The notes under the pieces: generated by a model
The model's database searches: none
Seen by the model: the letters and a program-made list of their open reading frames with translations, nothing else
What the model was told of the DNA's origin: nothing
Shown: positions 45,120 through 53,993 of the stretch, piece by piece
Numbering within the stretch: the first letter of the stretch is position 1
Layout of the letters: every line of letters begins with the position of its first letter
Assembly (NCBI GenBank): GCA_017517845.1
Contig: JAFWXW010000026.1
Span: 1-61,942, forward strand
Reading direction: 5' to 3'
Length of the DNA: 61,942 nucleotides
DNA from: Paludibacteraceae bacterium
GTDB lineage: Bacteria; Bacteroidota; Bacteroidia; Bacteroidales; Paludibacteraceae
Made by a program: the position numbers and the translations under genes

Positions 45120-45193
45120 GGTCTCGTAGCTCAGCTGGATAGAGCAACAGCCTTCTAAGCTGTGGGTCGTGGGTTCGAATCCCGCCGGGATCA
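45120..45193 (+). tRNA. tRNA-Arg (anticodon TCT)
   Basis: 74 nt folding into a cloverleaf. The acceptor stem is GGTCTCG/CGGGATC with two G-U pairs and discriminator A at 45193. The D arm lies in GCTCAGCTGGATAGAGC. The anticodon stem ACAGC/GCTGT encloses loop CTTCTAA, giving anticodon TCT (reads AGA). The T arm is GTGGG-TTCGAAT-CCCGC, with one wobble. CCA is not encoded. It has its own promoter and terminator. Confidence 0.95.
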
Positions 45194-45196
45194 CTA

Positions 45197-45230
45197 AAAG
45201 GACTGAAGTTTTTCAACTTCAGTCCTTTTC
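45197..45230 (+). terminator. Terminator of tRNA-Arg
   Basis: Stem AAAGGACTGAAGTT / AACTTCAGTCCTTTT with loop TTTC, starting 3 bp after the tRNA; the right arm ends in TTTT. Confidence 0.9.
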
Positions 45231-45242
45231 TATTACAGATTC

Positions 45243-45257
45243 TCGAACCCACGACCC
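45243..45257 (-). other. Inverted 15-bp copy of part of tRNA-Arg
   Basis: TCGAACCCACGACCC is the exact reverse complement of tRNA positions 45164-45178 (variable region and T arm). It lies 50 bp past the tRNA end, behind the terminator. The sequence around it does not form a second tRNA. Confidence 0.85.
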
Positions 45258-45283
45258 TCCTTTTTTTTATACCAAATTTTTAT

Positions 45284-45291
45284 TATCTTTG
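45284..45291 (+). promoter_or_regulatory. -7 promoter box of the esterase gene
   Basis: TATCTTTG, 31 bp before the ATG at 45323. Confidence 0.45.
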
Positions 45292-45322
45292 TAAATCACG
45301 AACCTAACTAAAATCAAGCAAT

Positions 45323-46330
45323 ATGAAAAAAATCATTTTACTTCTAGGTGCTGCATTGGCAATGCTAAGTTGTGGAAACTACTCAAACATTGAACCAGAA
45401 AATCCAGAAGCACCAAACACAGAACAAACAATCCCAGAAAAGCCAGAAACTCCTACAGAAGATACTATTGAAGGTTTTACAAAATCTCCAAAAGCGGTTA
45501 CAACTGGTAAACTTTACAGAACCACAGTCAATGACGAAGATTTTGGTAGCAAAGTGATATTAGACGTTTGGGTTCCAGACGGTTACACTGCAGAAGAAAA
45601 ATACCCAGTTCTTTACCTGCACGATGGTCAAAATCTTTATGATGCCAAATCATCTTGGAACAAACAAGCTTGGGAAATAGATCAAGTGGGCGGAAAACTT
45701 ATTGCCGAAGGCAAAATTAAACCATTCATTGCAGTAGGCATACACAGTATAGACCAAACTAGAGTTTGTGACCTTATGCCAGAAAAAGTCCTAACAGAAT
45801 ATTTTGACCACGAAAAATACACAACTACTGGTTTTGAAGGTTTTTGTAAAAAAGAAATTAGAGGTGATGAGTATGTAAATATGATAGTTAATACTATAAA
45901 ACCACTTATCGACTCTAAATTTTCTACTCTTACAGACATGGGAAACACTGCAGTAATGGGTTCTAGTATGGGTGGTTTAGCCTCATTCTATGCTATGTGC
46001 GAACGTCCTGATGTTTTCGGAACAGCCATTTGTGTTTCTACACACATGAGCGTAGAGGGCGAAACTTGTTGGGCAGAAGCTGTATTTGCATACCTAAGAG
46101 ACAAACTTCCAACAGATAACAACCACAAGATTTACTTTGACTGCGGCGACAAAACATCAGACTACTATTATGTTCCATTCTTTGAAGAACTAGTTTCTAT
46201 TCCACAAGAAAAAGGTTACACAGTAGAAAATGGCAGATTAAGTTATGGTTTCTATCCTGGCACAGCCCACGACGAGGCTTCTTGGTGCAAACGTGTTGAT
46301 GTGCCACTAACATTCCTTTATAAGAAATAA
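45323..46330 (+). CDS. Esterase-D-type alpha/beta hydrolase lipoprotein
   Basis: 335 aa. Lipoprotein signal (MKKIILLLGAALAMLSC, Cys17), then a Pro/Glu/Thr-rich spacer up to residue 50. The catalytic domain is a putative esterase (PF00756 type): VLYLHDGQNLYD, the nucleophile elbow GSSMGG with Ser215, CERPDVFG just after it, and a likely catalytic His in the C-terminal GTAHDEASW. The domain is shared by feruloyl or acetylxylan esterases, enterochelin esterases and trehalose mycolyltransferases, so the substrate is unknown. It is probably attached to the outer membrane and may act on dietary or host glycans. It appears to be a single-gene unit. Confidence 0.85.
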   Translation: MKKIILLLGAALAMLSCGNYSNIEPENPEAPNTEQTIPEKPETPTEDTIEGFTKSPKAVTTGKLYRTTVNDEDFGSKVILDVWVPDGYTAEEKYPVLYLHDGQNLYDAKSSWNKQAWEIDQVGGKLIAEGKIKPFIAVGIHSIDQTRVCDLMPEKVLTEYFDHEKYTTTGFEGFCKKEIRGDEYVNMIVNTIKPLIDSKFSTLTDMGNTAVMGSSMGGLASFYAMCERPDVFGTAICVSTHMSVEGETCWAEAVFAYLRDKLPTDNNHKIYFDCGDKTSDYYYVPFFEELVSIPQEKGYTVENGRLSYGFYPGTAHDEASWCKRVDVPLTFLYKK

Positions 46331-46375
46331 AATGAATATTTACTTTTAGAAGCCACTTTTATTAAACTCTTTAAA

Positions 46376-46406
46376 TTTGATATCTGCTTATTTTTTATTA
46401 ATTTTG
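46376..46406 (+). promoter_or_regulatory. Promoter of leuS
   Basis: TTTG (46376-46379), 19-bp spacer, TAATTTTG (46399-46406), 25 bp before the leuS ATG. Confidence 0.72.
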
Positions 46407-46431
46407 TGCCGTTTATAAAAAATACGTTCAG

Positions 46432-49188
46432 ATGGAATATAATTTTAAAAGTATCGAACAAAAATGGCAGTCATATTGGAAAGAAAATGCCATTTATCGT
46501 GTAGAGACAGATAAAAGTAAACCTAAGTTTTATGTATTGGATATGTTCCCATATCCATCAGGGGCAGGACTTCACGTAGGTCACCCACTAGGTTACATAG
46601 CATCAGATATATATAGCCGCTACAAAAGACTGCAAGGATTTAATGTACTTCACCCAATGGGTTATGATGCATACGGTCTTCCTGCAGAACAATATGCTAT
46701 ACAAACAGGCCAACACCCAGAAATTACTACAAAGAAAAACATCAATCGCTATCGCGAACAATTAGATAAAATAGGTTTCTGCTACGATTGGGACAGAGAG
46801 ATTAAAACCTGTGACCCAGAATATTATAAATGGACTCAATGGGCATTTATAAAGATGTTTGATAGTTGGTATTGCCAAAGAGCAGACGCTGCAAAACCTA
46901 TTAGCATGCTTGTTGACATCTTCAACGAACAAGGTAATGCAAAAGTAAAAGCAGCTTGCACCGAAACTCCTATCTTCACAGCAGAGCAGTGGAAAAGCTA
47001 CGACGAAAAGAAACAACAAGAAATCTTGATGAACTATCGTATAGCATACCTAGCAGACATTAGCGTAAACTGGTGTCCAAAATTGGGTACAGTACTAGCT
47101 AACGATGAGGTAAGTGAAGGTCTTTCTGTGCGTGGTGGTTATCCAGTAGAACAAAAAGTAATGCGTCAATGGAGCTTACGCGTGAGTGCTTACGCACAAC
47201 GTCTTCTTGACGGACTAGATAAACTAGATTGGACTGATTCACTAAAAGAGACACAACGCAACTGGATAGGCAGAAGTGAAGGTGCAGAAATGGACTTTGC
47301 AATAGCAGATAGTGATATCACCATGACTGTCTTCACCACACGTGCAGACACTACATTTGGTGTAACCTTTATGGTATTGGCACCAGAAAGTGACTACGTG
47401 GCACAAATTACCACTGCAGAACAAAAAGCAGAAGTAGAAGCATACCTAGACGCAGTAAAACGCCGTACAGAACGTGAACGTATTTCTGACAGAAAAGTGA
47501 GCGGTGTTTTCTCAGGTGCTTACGCTATCAACCCATTTACAGGAGATAAAATCCCTGTATGGATTTCAGATTATGTACTAGCAGGATATGGTACAGGTGC
47601 CATTATGGCTGTACCAGCACACGATAGCCGCGACTACGCATTTGCTAAACATTTCAACCTACCTATAGTTCCAGTAATAGAAGGTTGCGACGTGAGCGAA
47701 GAAAGTTTTGATGCCAAAGACGGTATCATGTGCAACTCAGGTTTCCTAAACGGACTTCAAGTGAAAGAAGCCATTGCAAAAGCAAAAGTTTATATTGCAG
47801 AAAAAGGTATTGGTAAAGTAAAAGTAAATTATCGTCTTCGTGATGCAATTTTCTCTCGCCAACGTTATTGGGGTGAGCCATTCCCTGTATATTACAAAGA
47901 AGGAATGCCATATACACTAGATATGGACAAACTACCACTTCTTCTTCCAGAAATTAGCACATATCTTCCTACAGAAACAGGCGAACCACCACTAGGACGT
48001 GCCGAAAACTGGAAAACAGAAGATGGTTACCCACTAGAACTTAACACAATGCCAGGTTTTGCAGGTTCTTCTGCATATTACCTACGCTATATGGACCCAC
48101 GCAACAACGAAGCACTTGTTAGCCAAGAGGCAAACGAATATTGGCAAAACGTCGATCTTTACATAGGCGGAACAGAACACGCCACAGGTCACCTTATCTA
48201 TAGCCGTTTCTGGAATAAATTCTTATTTGACCTAGGTCTAATATGCAAAGACGAACCATTCCAAAAACTTATCAACCAAGGTATGATTCAAGGTCGTTCA
48301 AACTTTGTTTATCGTGTTATCGGTACAAATCAGTTCGTTTCATACGGTCTAAAAGACCAATATAAAACACAAGAAATCCACGTAGATGTAAACATTGTTT
48401 CAAACGATATTCTAGACCTAGACAAATTCCGTGCATGGATGCCAGATTTTGCAAACGCAGAATTTATCCTAGAAGACGGAAAATATATTTGCGGTTGGGC
48501 AGTAGAAAAAATGTCAAAATCTATGTTCAACGTGGTAAACCCAGACGATATTGTAGAAAACTATGGTGCAGATACACTTCGTCTATATGAAATGTTCCTT
48601 GGACCTCTAGAACAATCTAAACCATGGGATACAAATGGTATCGACGGTGTTCATCGTTTCTTAAAACGTCTATGGGGATTGTTCTACAAAGGTGACGATG
48701 TGAACGTTTCAGACGCAGAACCTACTGCAGAAGAATATAAAACACTTCACAAGACCATTAAAAAAGTAACAAGTGATATAGAAAACTTCTCATTCAACAC
48801 CGCAATCTCAGCATTTATGATTTGCGTGAATGAGTTAAATTCTGCAAAATGTAATAAACGTGCCATTCTAGAGCCACTTGTAGTGCTTCTAGCACCATTT
48901 GCACCACACGTAGCAGAAGAATTATATCACGTATTAGGCAATGAAGGTACAGTTTGTGATGCAGCTTTCCCTAAACATGATGAAAAATATCTAGCAGAAA
49001 ACACTGTTAAATATCCTATTTCATTCAATGGTAAAGTACGCTTCACTCTAGAACTTGCAGCAGACCTTAATCCAAAACAAGTGGAAGAAATTGCACTTGC
49101 AAATGAACAAACTGCAAAATACTTAGATGGCAAGGCGATTAAGAAGGTTATCGTAGTGCCTAAAAAAATTGTAAACATAGTAATTTAA
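46432..49188 (+). CDS. leuS: Leucyl-tRNA synthetase
   Basis: 918 aa. A class I aminoacyl-tRNA synthetase that charges tRNA-Leu. Key sites: HVGH (residues 48-51), [15 protein letters not shown], a CP1 editing domain with [20 protein letters not shown] (the T-rich editing loop) and [21 protein letters not shown], and KMSKS (693-697). The C-terminal anticodon-binding region and the final domain, ending [15 protein letters not shown], are complete. It is longer than the E. coli enzyme (860 aa), including an insertion near residues 160-210, a feature I associate with Bacteroidetes. Its TAA stop forms the base of repeat copy D. Confidence 0.95.
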   Translation: MEYNFKSIEQKWQSYWKENAIYRVETDKSKPKFYVLDMFPYPSGAGLHVGHPLGYIASDIYSRYKRLQGFNVLHPMGYDAYGLPAEQYAIQTGQHPEITTKKNINRYREQLDKIGFCYDWDREIKTCDPEYYKWTQWAFIKMFDSWYCQRADAAKPISMLVDIFNEQGNAKVKAACTETPIFTAEQWKSYDEKKQQEILMNYRIAYLADISVNWCPKLGTVLANDEVSEGLSVRGGYPVEQKVMRQWSLRVSAYAQRLLDGLDKLDWTDSLKETQRNWIGRSEGAEMDFAIADSDITMTVFTTRADTTFGVTFMVLAPESDYVAQITTAEQKAEVEAYLDAVKRRTERERISDRKVSGVFSGAYAINPFTGDKIPVWISDYVLAGYGTGAIMAVPAHDSRDYAFAKHFNLPIVPVIEGCDVSEESFDAKDGIMCNSGFLNGLQVKEAIAKAKVYIAEKGIGKVKVNYRLRDAIFSRQRYWGEPFPVYYKEGMPYTLDMDKLPLLLPEISTYLPTETGEPPLGRAENWKTEDGYPLELNTMPGFAGSSAYYLRYMDPRNNEALVSQEANEYWQNVDLYIGGTEHATGHLIYSRFWNKFLFDLGLICKDEPFQKLINQGMIQGRSNFVYRVIGTNQFVSYGLKDQYKTQEIHVDVNIVSNDILDLDKFRAWMPDFANAEFILEDGKYICGWAVEKMSKSMFNVVNPDDIVENYGADTLRLYEMFLGPLEQSKPWDTNGIDGVHRFLKRLWGLFYKGDDVNVSDAEPTAEEYKTLHKTIKKVTSDIENFSFNTAISAFMICVNELNSAKCNKRAILEPLVVLLAPFAPHVAEELYHVLGNEGTVCDAAFPKHDEKYLAENTVKYPISFNGKVRFTLELAADLNPKQVEEIALANEQTAKYLDGKAIKKVIVVPKKIVNIVI

Positions 49189-49309
49189 GAATGTTTTTAA
49201 AGGGTGATTTTTACGTTGCCCTCGTCTTCGAAATCCTCATTTACGTCAGTAAACTCCGGTTTCTCAGACTTCGGGACGCCTTAAACTCCCTCCTTTAAAA
49301 TTCATTCTT
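49187..49309 (+). repeat. Dispersed structured element, copy D (opposite orientation)
   Basis: The base stem AAGAATG/CATTCTT (49187-49193, 49303-49309) uses the A residues of the leuS stop codon. Read on the minus strand the core is GTCT/AGAC, GA/GA, GAAACC/GG(A)TTTC, GGAG/TGA, TTTAC/GTAAA with loop TGAC. Both core helices differ from other copies yet pair perfectly. Because leuS is on the plus strand, the orientation relative to its gene is the same as in all other copies. Confidence 0.88.
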
Positions 49310-49353
49310 ACTAAAAGCAATTGGGATAACTCCTAACTTCTAATTAATATTAG

Positions 49354-50790
49354 GTGTCTGAGAACTTAAAACATAAAATGCTTGGTGCCCTTGCTTGGAG
49401 CTCTGTAGATAGAGTAGCCCAGCAAGGCACTCAGTTTATTATAGGTATTATTCTAGCCAGACTATTATCACCTACAGATTATGGTCTAATGGGCATGGTA
49501 ATGATTTTTGCCACACTATCATACGTATTGGTAGAAGGAGGACTTACTGCAGCTTTGGTTCGAACCAAAAACATTACTAGAGAACATACCAATACTGTTT
49601 TCTACTCAAACTTGATAGTTTCGGTTAGTCTTTACCTATTATTCTTTTTCACAGCTCCACTAATTGCAGATTTCTTTAATCAAAAAGAACTTATACCGCT
49701 AATCAGAGTAACAAATCTTGCATTAATATTTAACTCATTATACATAGTGCCATACGGCCTGATAGAAAGAAATCTAGACTTTAAGAAGCTAGCCAAGGTA
49801 AACTTTATAAGCACATCTATTAGTGGTGCAGCAGGAGCTATATCTGCATTCTACAATGCTGGAGTATGGGCACTAGTTATCCAACAAACTAGTTATCACC
49901 TAATCCGCACAGTTTGTTTTTATATTTGGCAACGTTGGTTACCAAACCTTATATTCTCAAAAAAGATTTTTAAAGAATACGCATCATTTAGCATACATAT
50001 TCTATCATCAAACCTATTGAATGTAATATTTAACAATGTATATACATTCCTACTTGGCAAATTTTACTCTGCAAAACAATTGGGTTACTATACACAAGCC
50101 AACAAAATAGCAGAAACTGCAAATTTCACTTTCAGTGCCATATTTGGTAAAACCAGCTACAACCTATTTGCACAAATTCACGAAGAAAAAGAAAGAATGA
50201 TAAATGCCATGAGACAGATGGTACAGAAATCATCATTAATCGTGATGCCATTCACCATCTTTCTTATATTCGCTGCCTACCCTATTTTCTTCACACTTTT
50301 TGGAGAGAAATGGTTTACATCAGTGCCTTATTTCCAATTAATTTGCACGGCAAATCTTCTTAATTGTGTATATCAGATAAACAATTATGCTTTAAACTCT
50401 GTAGGAAAAAGCAAAAAAAGTTTACAAGTAGAAATCATTAAAAGATGTTTGATTATAATCTCTGTAGTTTTATGCTTCCAATACGGAATTATGGCATTAC
50501 TTATGGGATATGTGGTTTCATGCGTACTTTCTTGGTTCACTTCACTAATACAAGTAAAAAGAACTATAGGAATGAAAATCATTTACCAATTAACTGACAT
50601 AGTCCCCACCATGCTATGGAGCCTAATAATATGTTACATTGGTTACTTATGTGGACTTAGCACAGAAAACCTATACCTTAAACTTATAATTCAAGGTGGT
50701 GTAAGTTTAATCCTATATATTTCTGTGATTTTTATATTCTACAAAGATATGTGGGAGTATATACTCAAGTTTCTTAAGATTAAGAAATAG
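49354..50790 (+). CDS. Polysaccharide flippase (Wzx/MATE-like)
   Basis: 478 aa with about 12-14 membrane segments. The GTG start at 49354 gives MSENLKHKMLGALAWSSVDRV, which fits the family's N-terminus; the ATG eight codons later would cut into it. Family motifs are weak but typical: FIIGIILARLLSPTDYGLMG (residues 28-47), LVEGGLTAALVRTKNI, and a long hydrophobic C-terminal half. Such proteins move lipid-linked sugar units across the inner membrane for O-antigen, capsule or exopolysaccharide assembly. Two glycosyltransferases lie on the other strand right after it, and the 3' ends overlap by 11 bp. Confidence 0.85.
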   Translation: MSENLKHKMLGALAWSSVDRVAQQGTQFIIGIILARLLSPTDYGLMGMVMIFATLSYVLVEGGLTAALVRTKNITREHTNTVFYSNLIVSVSLYLLFFFTAPLIADFFNQKELIPLIRVTNLALIFNSLYIVPYGLIERNLDFKKLAKVNFISTSISGAAGAISAFYNAGVWALVIQQTSYHLIRTVCFYIWQRWLPNLIFSKKIFKEYASFSIHILSSNLLNVIFNNVYTFLLGKFYSAKQLGYYTQANKIAETANFTFSAIFGKTSYNLFAQIHEEKERMINAMRQMVQKSSLIVMPFTIFLIFAAYPIFFTLFGEKWFTSVPYFQLICTANLLNCVYQINNYALNSVGKSKKSLQVEIIKRCLIIISVVLCFQYGIMALLMGYVVSCVLSWFTSLIQVKRTIGMKIIYQLTDIVPTMLWSLIICYIGYLCGLSTENLYLKLIIQGGVSLILYISVIFIFYKDMWEYILKFLKIKK

Positions 50791-51877
50791 ACTTATATAG
50801 TTTCACCAATCGCCTTCCAACAGCCTCAGAAGAGAAGTTTTCCTCACAGTTTTTTATAATCTCGGCGGAATCAAATTTCTTATTATATAATTGGCCAATA
50901 GCCAATGCAGCCTCTCTAGTATCGCCCACTGGCACCAATATGCCATTTGATTCATTAATAAAATCCAAAGGACCACCGCATCTAGTTCCCAAAACAGGAA
51001 GCCCTACACTCAATGCTTCTAGATATGACACCCCAAAAGTTTCAGAATGAGACAGCAAAGCAAAAATATTCGCTTCACTTAAATAATTTGCTATTTCTTC
51101 CCTAGTTTTCATTCCCATCAACTTAACCCTATTATTTATTACACCTGTCTGCAAAAATTCCTTGAGCGGACCATCACCTATAATAATCAACTGCGAATTT
51201 TCTGGAATTTCTGCTGTATAAAAAGCATTTATAAGTTCTGTAAATCCCTTTCCATGCACCAACCTACCCACAGAAACTATCTTAAAAACCTCAGAATCTT
51301 TTACAGCAGGTTTCACTTTTGGCAGATTGTACATATCGGGAATCACCTCCGCAGACACCGAAAAATTACTTTTTAGCCTTTCTGCCAATGCAGAAGACAC
51401 TGCCACCACCCTATCTGCATATTCATACGCTTTAATAGCCAATTTTTTATCCAAATCGCTAATCAAAGATAACTTTTTGTTAAGTTTACTACTATGTTCA
51501 GTAATTATGATAGGACAATTTGGCCTTTTGGGCATAGAAGCCAATATCGCTCCCATAAAATAAAAATGAGAATGCACAATGTCTGGCATACCTTCTGATA
51601 GAAGCATATCTTTATATACTAATGAACAAATACGACCCAAAACAGGCAATAAATGCCTGTAAATACCTGTAGGAAGTGAATATTGATAAATTTTAATACC
51701 TTCTCTTTCATAATCATGTTTTCCAAGAGGTCTATCCCATTTTCTTCTAAAATCTAGTGCCATAACAGACACATCATGCCCCAGACCTCTAAGTGACAAA
51801 GCCTGATCCCAAGCAAATATGCCATTTAGCGGTGCTTTTGAAGAAGGAATACCTTGTGAAACTATAAATATTTTCAT
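50780..51877 (-). CDS. Glycosyltransferase family 4 protein
   Basis: 365 aa, GT-B fold. The N-terminal domain includes SQGIPSSKAPLNGIFAWDQ and IVHSHFYFMGAILAS; the C-terminal nucleotide-sugar domain has VSVGRLVHGKGFTELINAF, LIIIGDGPLKEFLQ and the ALLSHSETFGVSYLEALSVG segment with the catalytic-site Glu-x7-Glu pattern of GT4 (residues about 271-279). It likely adds a sugar during surface glycan assembly; donor and acceptor are unknown. Its start overlaps the stop of the upstream glycosyltransferase by 4 bp and its end overlaps the flippase gene by 11 bp, convergently. Confidence 0.88.
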   Translation of the reverse strand: MKIFIVSQGIPSSKAPLNGIFAWDQALSLRGLGHDVSVMALDFRRKWDRPLGKHDYEREGIKIYQYSLPTGIYRHLLPVLGRICSLVYKDMLLSEGMPDIVHSHFYFMGAILASMPKRPNCPIIITEHSSKLNKKLSLISDLDKKLAIKAYEYADRVVAVSSALAERLKSNFSVSAEVIPDMYNLPKVKPAVKDSEVFKIVSVGRLVHGKGFTELINAFYTAEIPENSQLIIIGDGPLKEFLQTGVINNRVKLMGMKTREEIANYLSEANIFALLSHSETFGVSYLEALSVGLPVLGTRCGGPLDFINESNGILVPVGDTREAALAIGQLYNKKFDSAEIIKNCEENFSSEAVGRRLVKLYKSIS

Positions 51878-53133
51878 AAAAGAGAAGCTATTTTATTTGC
51901 CAAAGCCTCACGAGAATAAGATTTAATATTATCATTTCCCGAATATGGCTTATTAAGAAATTCATCTAAGTTGAAACCATCAGAATAACACTCACCAGCA
52001 GAACATTCATTAATCAGACGCATAGCATCACCATTTTGTGGGCCAAAAAGAAGTATCTTATTGCCTGCTGCAAGATATTCAAATAGTTTACCTGTTAATA
52101 TACCTTCATTATTAGGCACATTTGGAATAAATAGTAGCAAAACATCAGATGCCTGCATATAAGAGACAGCCTCTTTGTGAGAAACATACGAAACAAACTC
52201 AGTTTGTACACCCCAAGACTTTATCTCTTTTTGTATTTCATCACTCACCACACCTACAAATCGTAGCAAAATGTCTTTTCTACCTTGCACAAGAGATTTT
52301 AAAGGTTCTAAATCATATTGCGGAGCCCAAACTCCAACATAAGTAAAATAGTTAGGAGTGAGGAGTGAGGAGTTAGGAGTTATTTTTTCTTTCTTATTTA
52401 TTATAGTTGAATTAATAAAGTCCTTTGTATCATAACCATTAGGGACGACAGCAATTTTTTCTGCTACGTCTGCTTTTTGGGCAAAAAGACGACGGCACTC
52501 TTCACTAACTGTGATTATTTGGTCTGCACCAAGCAAGACAGAACTTTCGTAACGCAGATTACGTTTCTTTGCCCAACGTGTAGGATAAAGATCTTGATTA
52601 TAATAAATATCAGTCCAAGGGTCACGAAGGTCTGCCACCCATCTGATATGCGGATATAAGCGTTTAAGTTCCAAACCTATAAGTTGTGTAGAATGAGGCG
52701 GAGAAGTAGTCACTATGGTAGTTATTCCTTCGGTTTCTATTATCTCCTTGGCCTTTGCCAACGCAAACTTGTTCCAACCACGACGAGGGTCTGGAAGAAA
52801 AAAATTACCTCTTACAAAACGAGAAATTTTCTGCATCAGATTAGGTTTGGGTTCATTTGCAAACCCACCATATGGAATTTCATTCTTTGGAGATACCTTT
52901 TTATACAAAGAGAGTATTTCTCTAGTTTTGGTTCTATAAACCTTTATATTACTAGGAATATCATTACACAAACTTTCATCTATCTGTGGATACGAAGCCA
53001 CTGTAGGATCTACAGTAAGCACTATAGTCTCTACTCCTGCTTGAGGCAGATAGTTTATAGTTTTCAACCAACGTTGCACCCCAGCTCCCCCACTCGGCGG
53101 AAAATAATATGTAATGAGAAGTATCTTTTTCAC
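51874..53133 (-). CDS. Glycosyltransferase (GT4-like), interrupted by heptamer repeat
   Basis: 419 aa from a GTG at 53133, which gives the usual start MKKILLITYYFPPSGGAGVQ. A GTG 21 bp further upstream is in frame but overlaps a promoter-like box. Motifs: PPSGGAGVQRWLKTINYL, RWVADLRDPWTDIYY, TVSEECRRLF, YVGVWAPQYDLEPL, ASDVLLLFIPNV and ILTGKLFEYLAAGNKILLFG. Between the first and second halves, residues about 252-262 (ITPNSSLLTPN) are encoded by heptamer repeats. They would sit on a linker between the two Rossmann domains, so the enzyme may still work. It is the first gene of the two-gene glycosyltransferase unit, divergent from mntA. Confidence 0.83.
   Translation of the reverse strand: MKKILLITYYFPPSGGAGVQRWLKTINYLPQAGVETIVLTVDPTVASYPQIDESLCNDIPSNIKVYRTKTREILSLYKKVSPKNEIPYGGFANEPKPNLMQKISRFVRGNFFLPDPRRGWNKFALAKAKEIIETEGITTIVTTSPPHSTQLIGLELKRLYPHIRWVADLRDPWTDIYYNQDLYPTRWAKKRNLRYESSVLLGADQIITVSEECRRLFAQKADVAEKIAVVPNGYDTKDFINSTIINKKEKITPNSSLLTPNYFTYVGVWAPQYDLEPLKSLVQGRKDILLRFVGVVSDEIQKEIKSWGVQTEFVSYVSHKEAVSYMQASDVLLLFIPNVPNNEGILTGKLFEYLAAGNKILLFGPQNGDAMRLINECSAGECYSDGFNLDEFLNKPYSGNDNIKSYSREALANKIASLL
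52350..52380 (+). repeat. Heptamer array inside the glycosyltransferase gene
   Basis: Four full units plus 3 bp; variant order TT, TG, TG, TT, the same as the first four units at 10434. On the coding (minus) strand it stays open and encodes a Thr/Pro/Ser/Leu/Asn-rich loop. Confidence 0.93.
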
Positions 53134-53153
53134 TCTATTTTCATAAGCACTCA

Positions 53154-53161
53154 CAAATATA
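53154..53161 (-). promoter_or_regulatory. -7 promoter box of the glycosyltransferase unit
   Basis: TATATTTG on the minus strand. It overlaps the upstream candidate GTG (53154-53152) and so favours the start at 53133. Confidence 0.4.
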
Positions 53162-53233
53162 ACAATAAAGATTTAAATAGACTCTATAATAATATTATTT
53201 AGAAAAAAATGATGCGAAAATAGATTAATTTAC

Positions 53234-53241
53234 TACATTTG
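53234..53241 (+). promoter_or_regulatory. -7 promoter box of mntA-hepT
   Basis: TACATTTG, followed by a Shine-Dalgarno-like AAAGGAG at 53247-53253, 8 bp before the ATG at 53262. Confidence 0.5.
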
Positions 53242-53261
53242 CATAGAAAGGAGAATTTCAA

Positions 53262-53561
53262 ATGAAACTTATAGAAAACAATATACAAAAAATAATTGCC
53301 TTATGCCAGAAACATAACGTTGGTAGGTTATTTGTATTTGGATCTATATTAACTAATCGATTTAATAATGATAGTGATGTAGATATGGTTGTTGACTTTA
53401 ACAAAGTCAATTTAGAAGACTATGTAGATAATTACTTTGACCTAAAATCATCATTAGAAAGTTTATTAGGTAGAAATGTTGATTTACTAGAAGAAAATGC
53501 TATACGTAACCCTATTCTAAGAAGAAACATTGATAATTCAAAACAATTAATTTATGGATGA
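53262..53561 (+). CDS. mntA: MntA-type antitoxin adenylyltransferase (MNT domain)
   Basis: 99 aa. A minimal nucleotidyltransferase with the intact motif GS-x10-D-x-D: Gly27-Ser28 in FVFGS and Asp39/Asp41 in SDVDMVVDF; a third acidic residue is probably in NVDLLEE. In type VII toxin-antitoxin systems, MntA blocks the HEPN RNase HepT by adding AMP units to a tyrosine. The gene overlaps hepT by 8 bp and has a good Shine-Dalgarno site, as expected for an antitoxin made before its toxin. It is divergent from the glycosyltransferases. Function is inferred from motif and partner, and it is not linked to any mobile element here. Confidence 0.88.
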   Translation: MKLIENNIQKIIALCQKHNVGRLFVFGSILTNRFNNDSDVDMVVDFNKVNLEDYVDNYFDLKSSLESLLGRNVDLLEENAIRNPILRRNIDNSKQLIYG

Positions 53562-53895
53562 ATATATAGAAAAACATTTAGTAGATATACTTAATGCCAC
53601 AATAGAAGTGGAGAGTTATTTTGCTAATACTCCAAAACTATTTCAAAATTTTCAAAATGACATGCTTAGACAAAGAGCAGTAGAAAGAAATGTTGAAATA
53701 ATGGGAGAAGCAATTAATCGAATATTAAAAGTAGACCCACACTTTGAATTAGCAAACGCTAAAGCAATTATTAATACTAGAAATAGAGTTATTCATGGGT
53801 ATGATAGTGTAACTACAGAATTTCTTTGGAGTCTAATTATTAAACAGATACCAGCACTGAAACAAGACGTAGAAAAGATACTATCAAATAAATAA
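53554..53895 (+). CDS. hepT: HepT-type HEPN ribonuclease toxin
   Basis: 113 aa, all-helical DUF86/HEPN protein. The active-site motif R-x4-H-x-Y is complete: Arg76, His81 and Tyr83 in TRNRVIHGYD. Arg and His form the RNase centre, and Tyr is the residue that MntA modifies in studied systems. Other family features: VERNVEIMGEAINRIL and the closing LIIKQIPALKQDVEKIL helix. Overlap with mntA by 8 bp supports joint translation. A bidirectional terminator follows. It could serve as a stability module or as phage defence; the sequence does not decide. Confidence 0.9.
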   Translation: MDEYIEKHLVDILNATIEVESYFANTPKLFQNFQNDMLRQRAVERNVEIMGEAINRILKVDPHFELANAKAIINTRNRVIHGYDSVTTEFLWSLIIKQIPALKQDVEKILSNK

Positions 53896-53940
53896 GAAAA
53901 AAGTTAGAGAATTAAGTATAATTGCAAAATTTACAAAACA

Positions 53941-53972
53941 AAAAAGTCGCAGACCAAAAGGTTTGCGACTTT
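53941..53972. terminator. Bidirectional terminator between hepT and the convergent gene
   Basis: Stem AAAAGTCGCAGACC / GGTTTGCGACTTTT with loop AAAA; one G-T within the stem. The A-run and T-run on either side suit both strands. Confidence 0.85.
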
Positions 53973-53993
53973 TATATTTCAGTAAATTACTGA

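Noticed and set aside
45231-45262. A second tRNA on the minus strand
   Set aside because: Only the T-loop-like 15 bp match; the T stem does not close and no acceptor or anticodon arm can be drawn.
52684-53202. Open reading frame of 172 codons on the plus strand
   Set aside because: It lies fully opposite the glycosyltransferase gene, has Arg/Ser/Tyr-rich low-quality composition and no family motif; a shadow frame.
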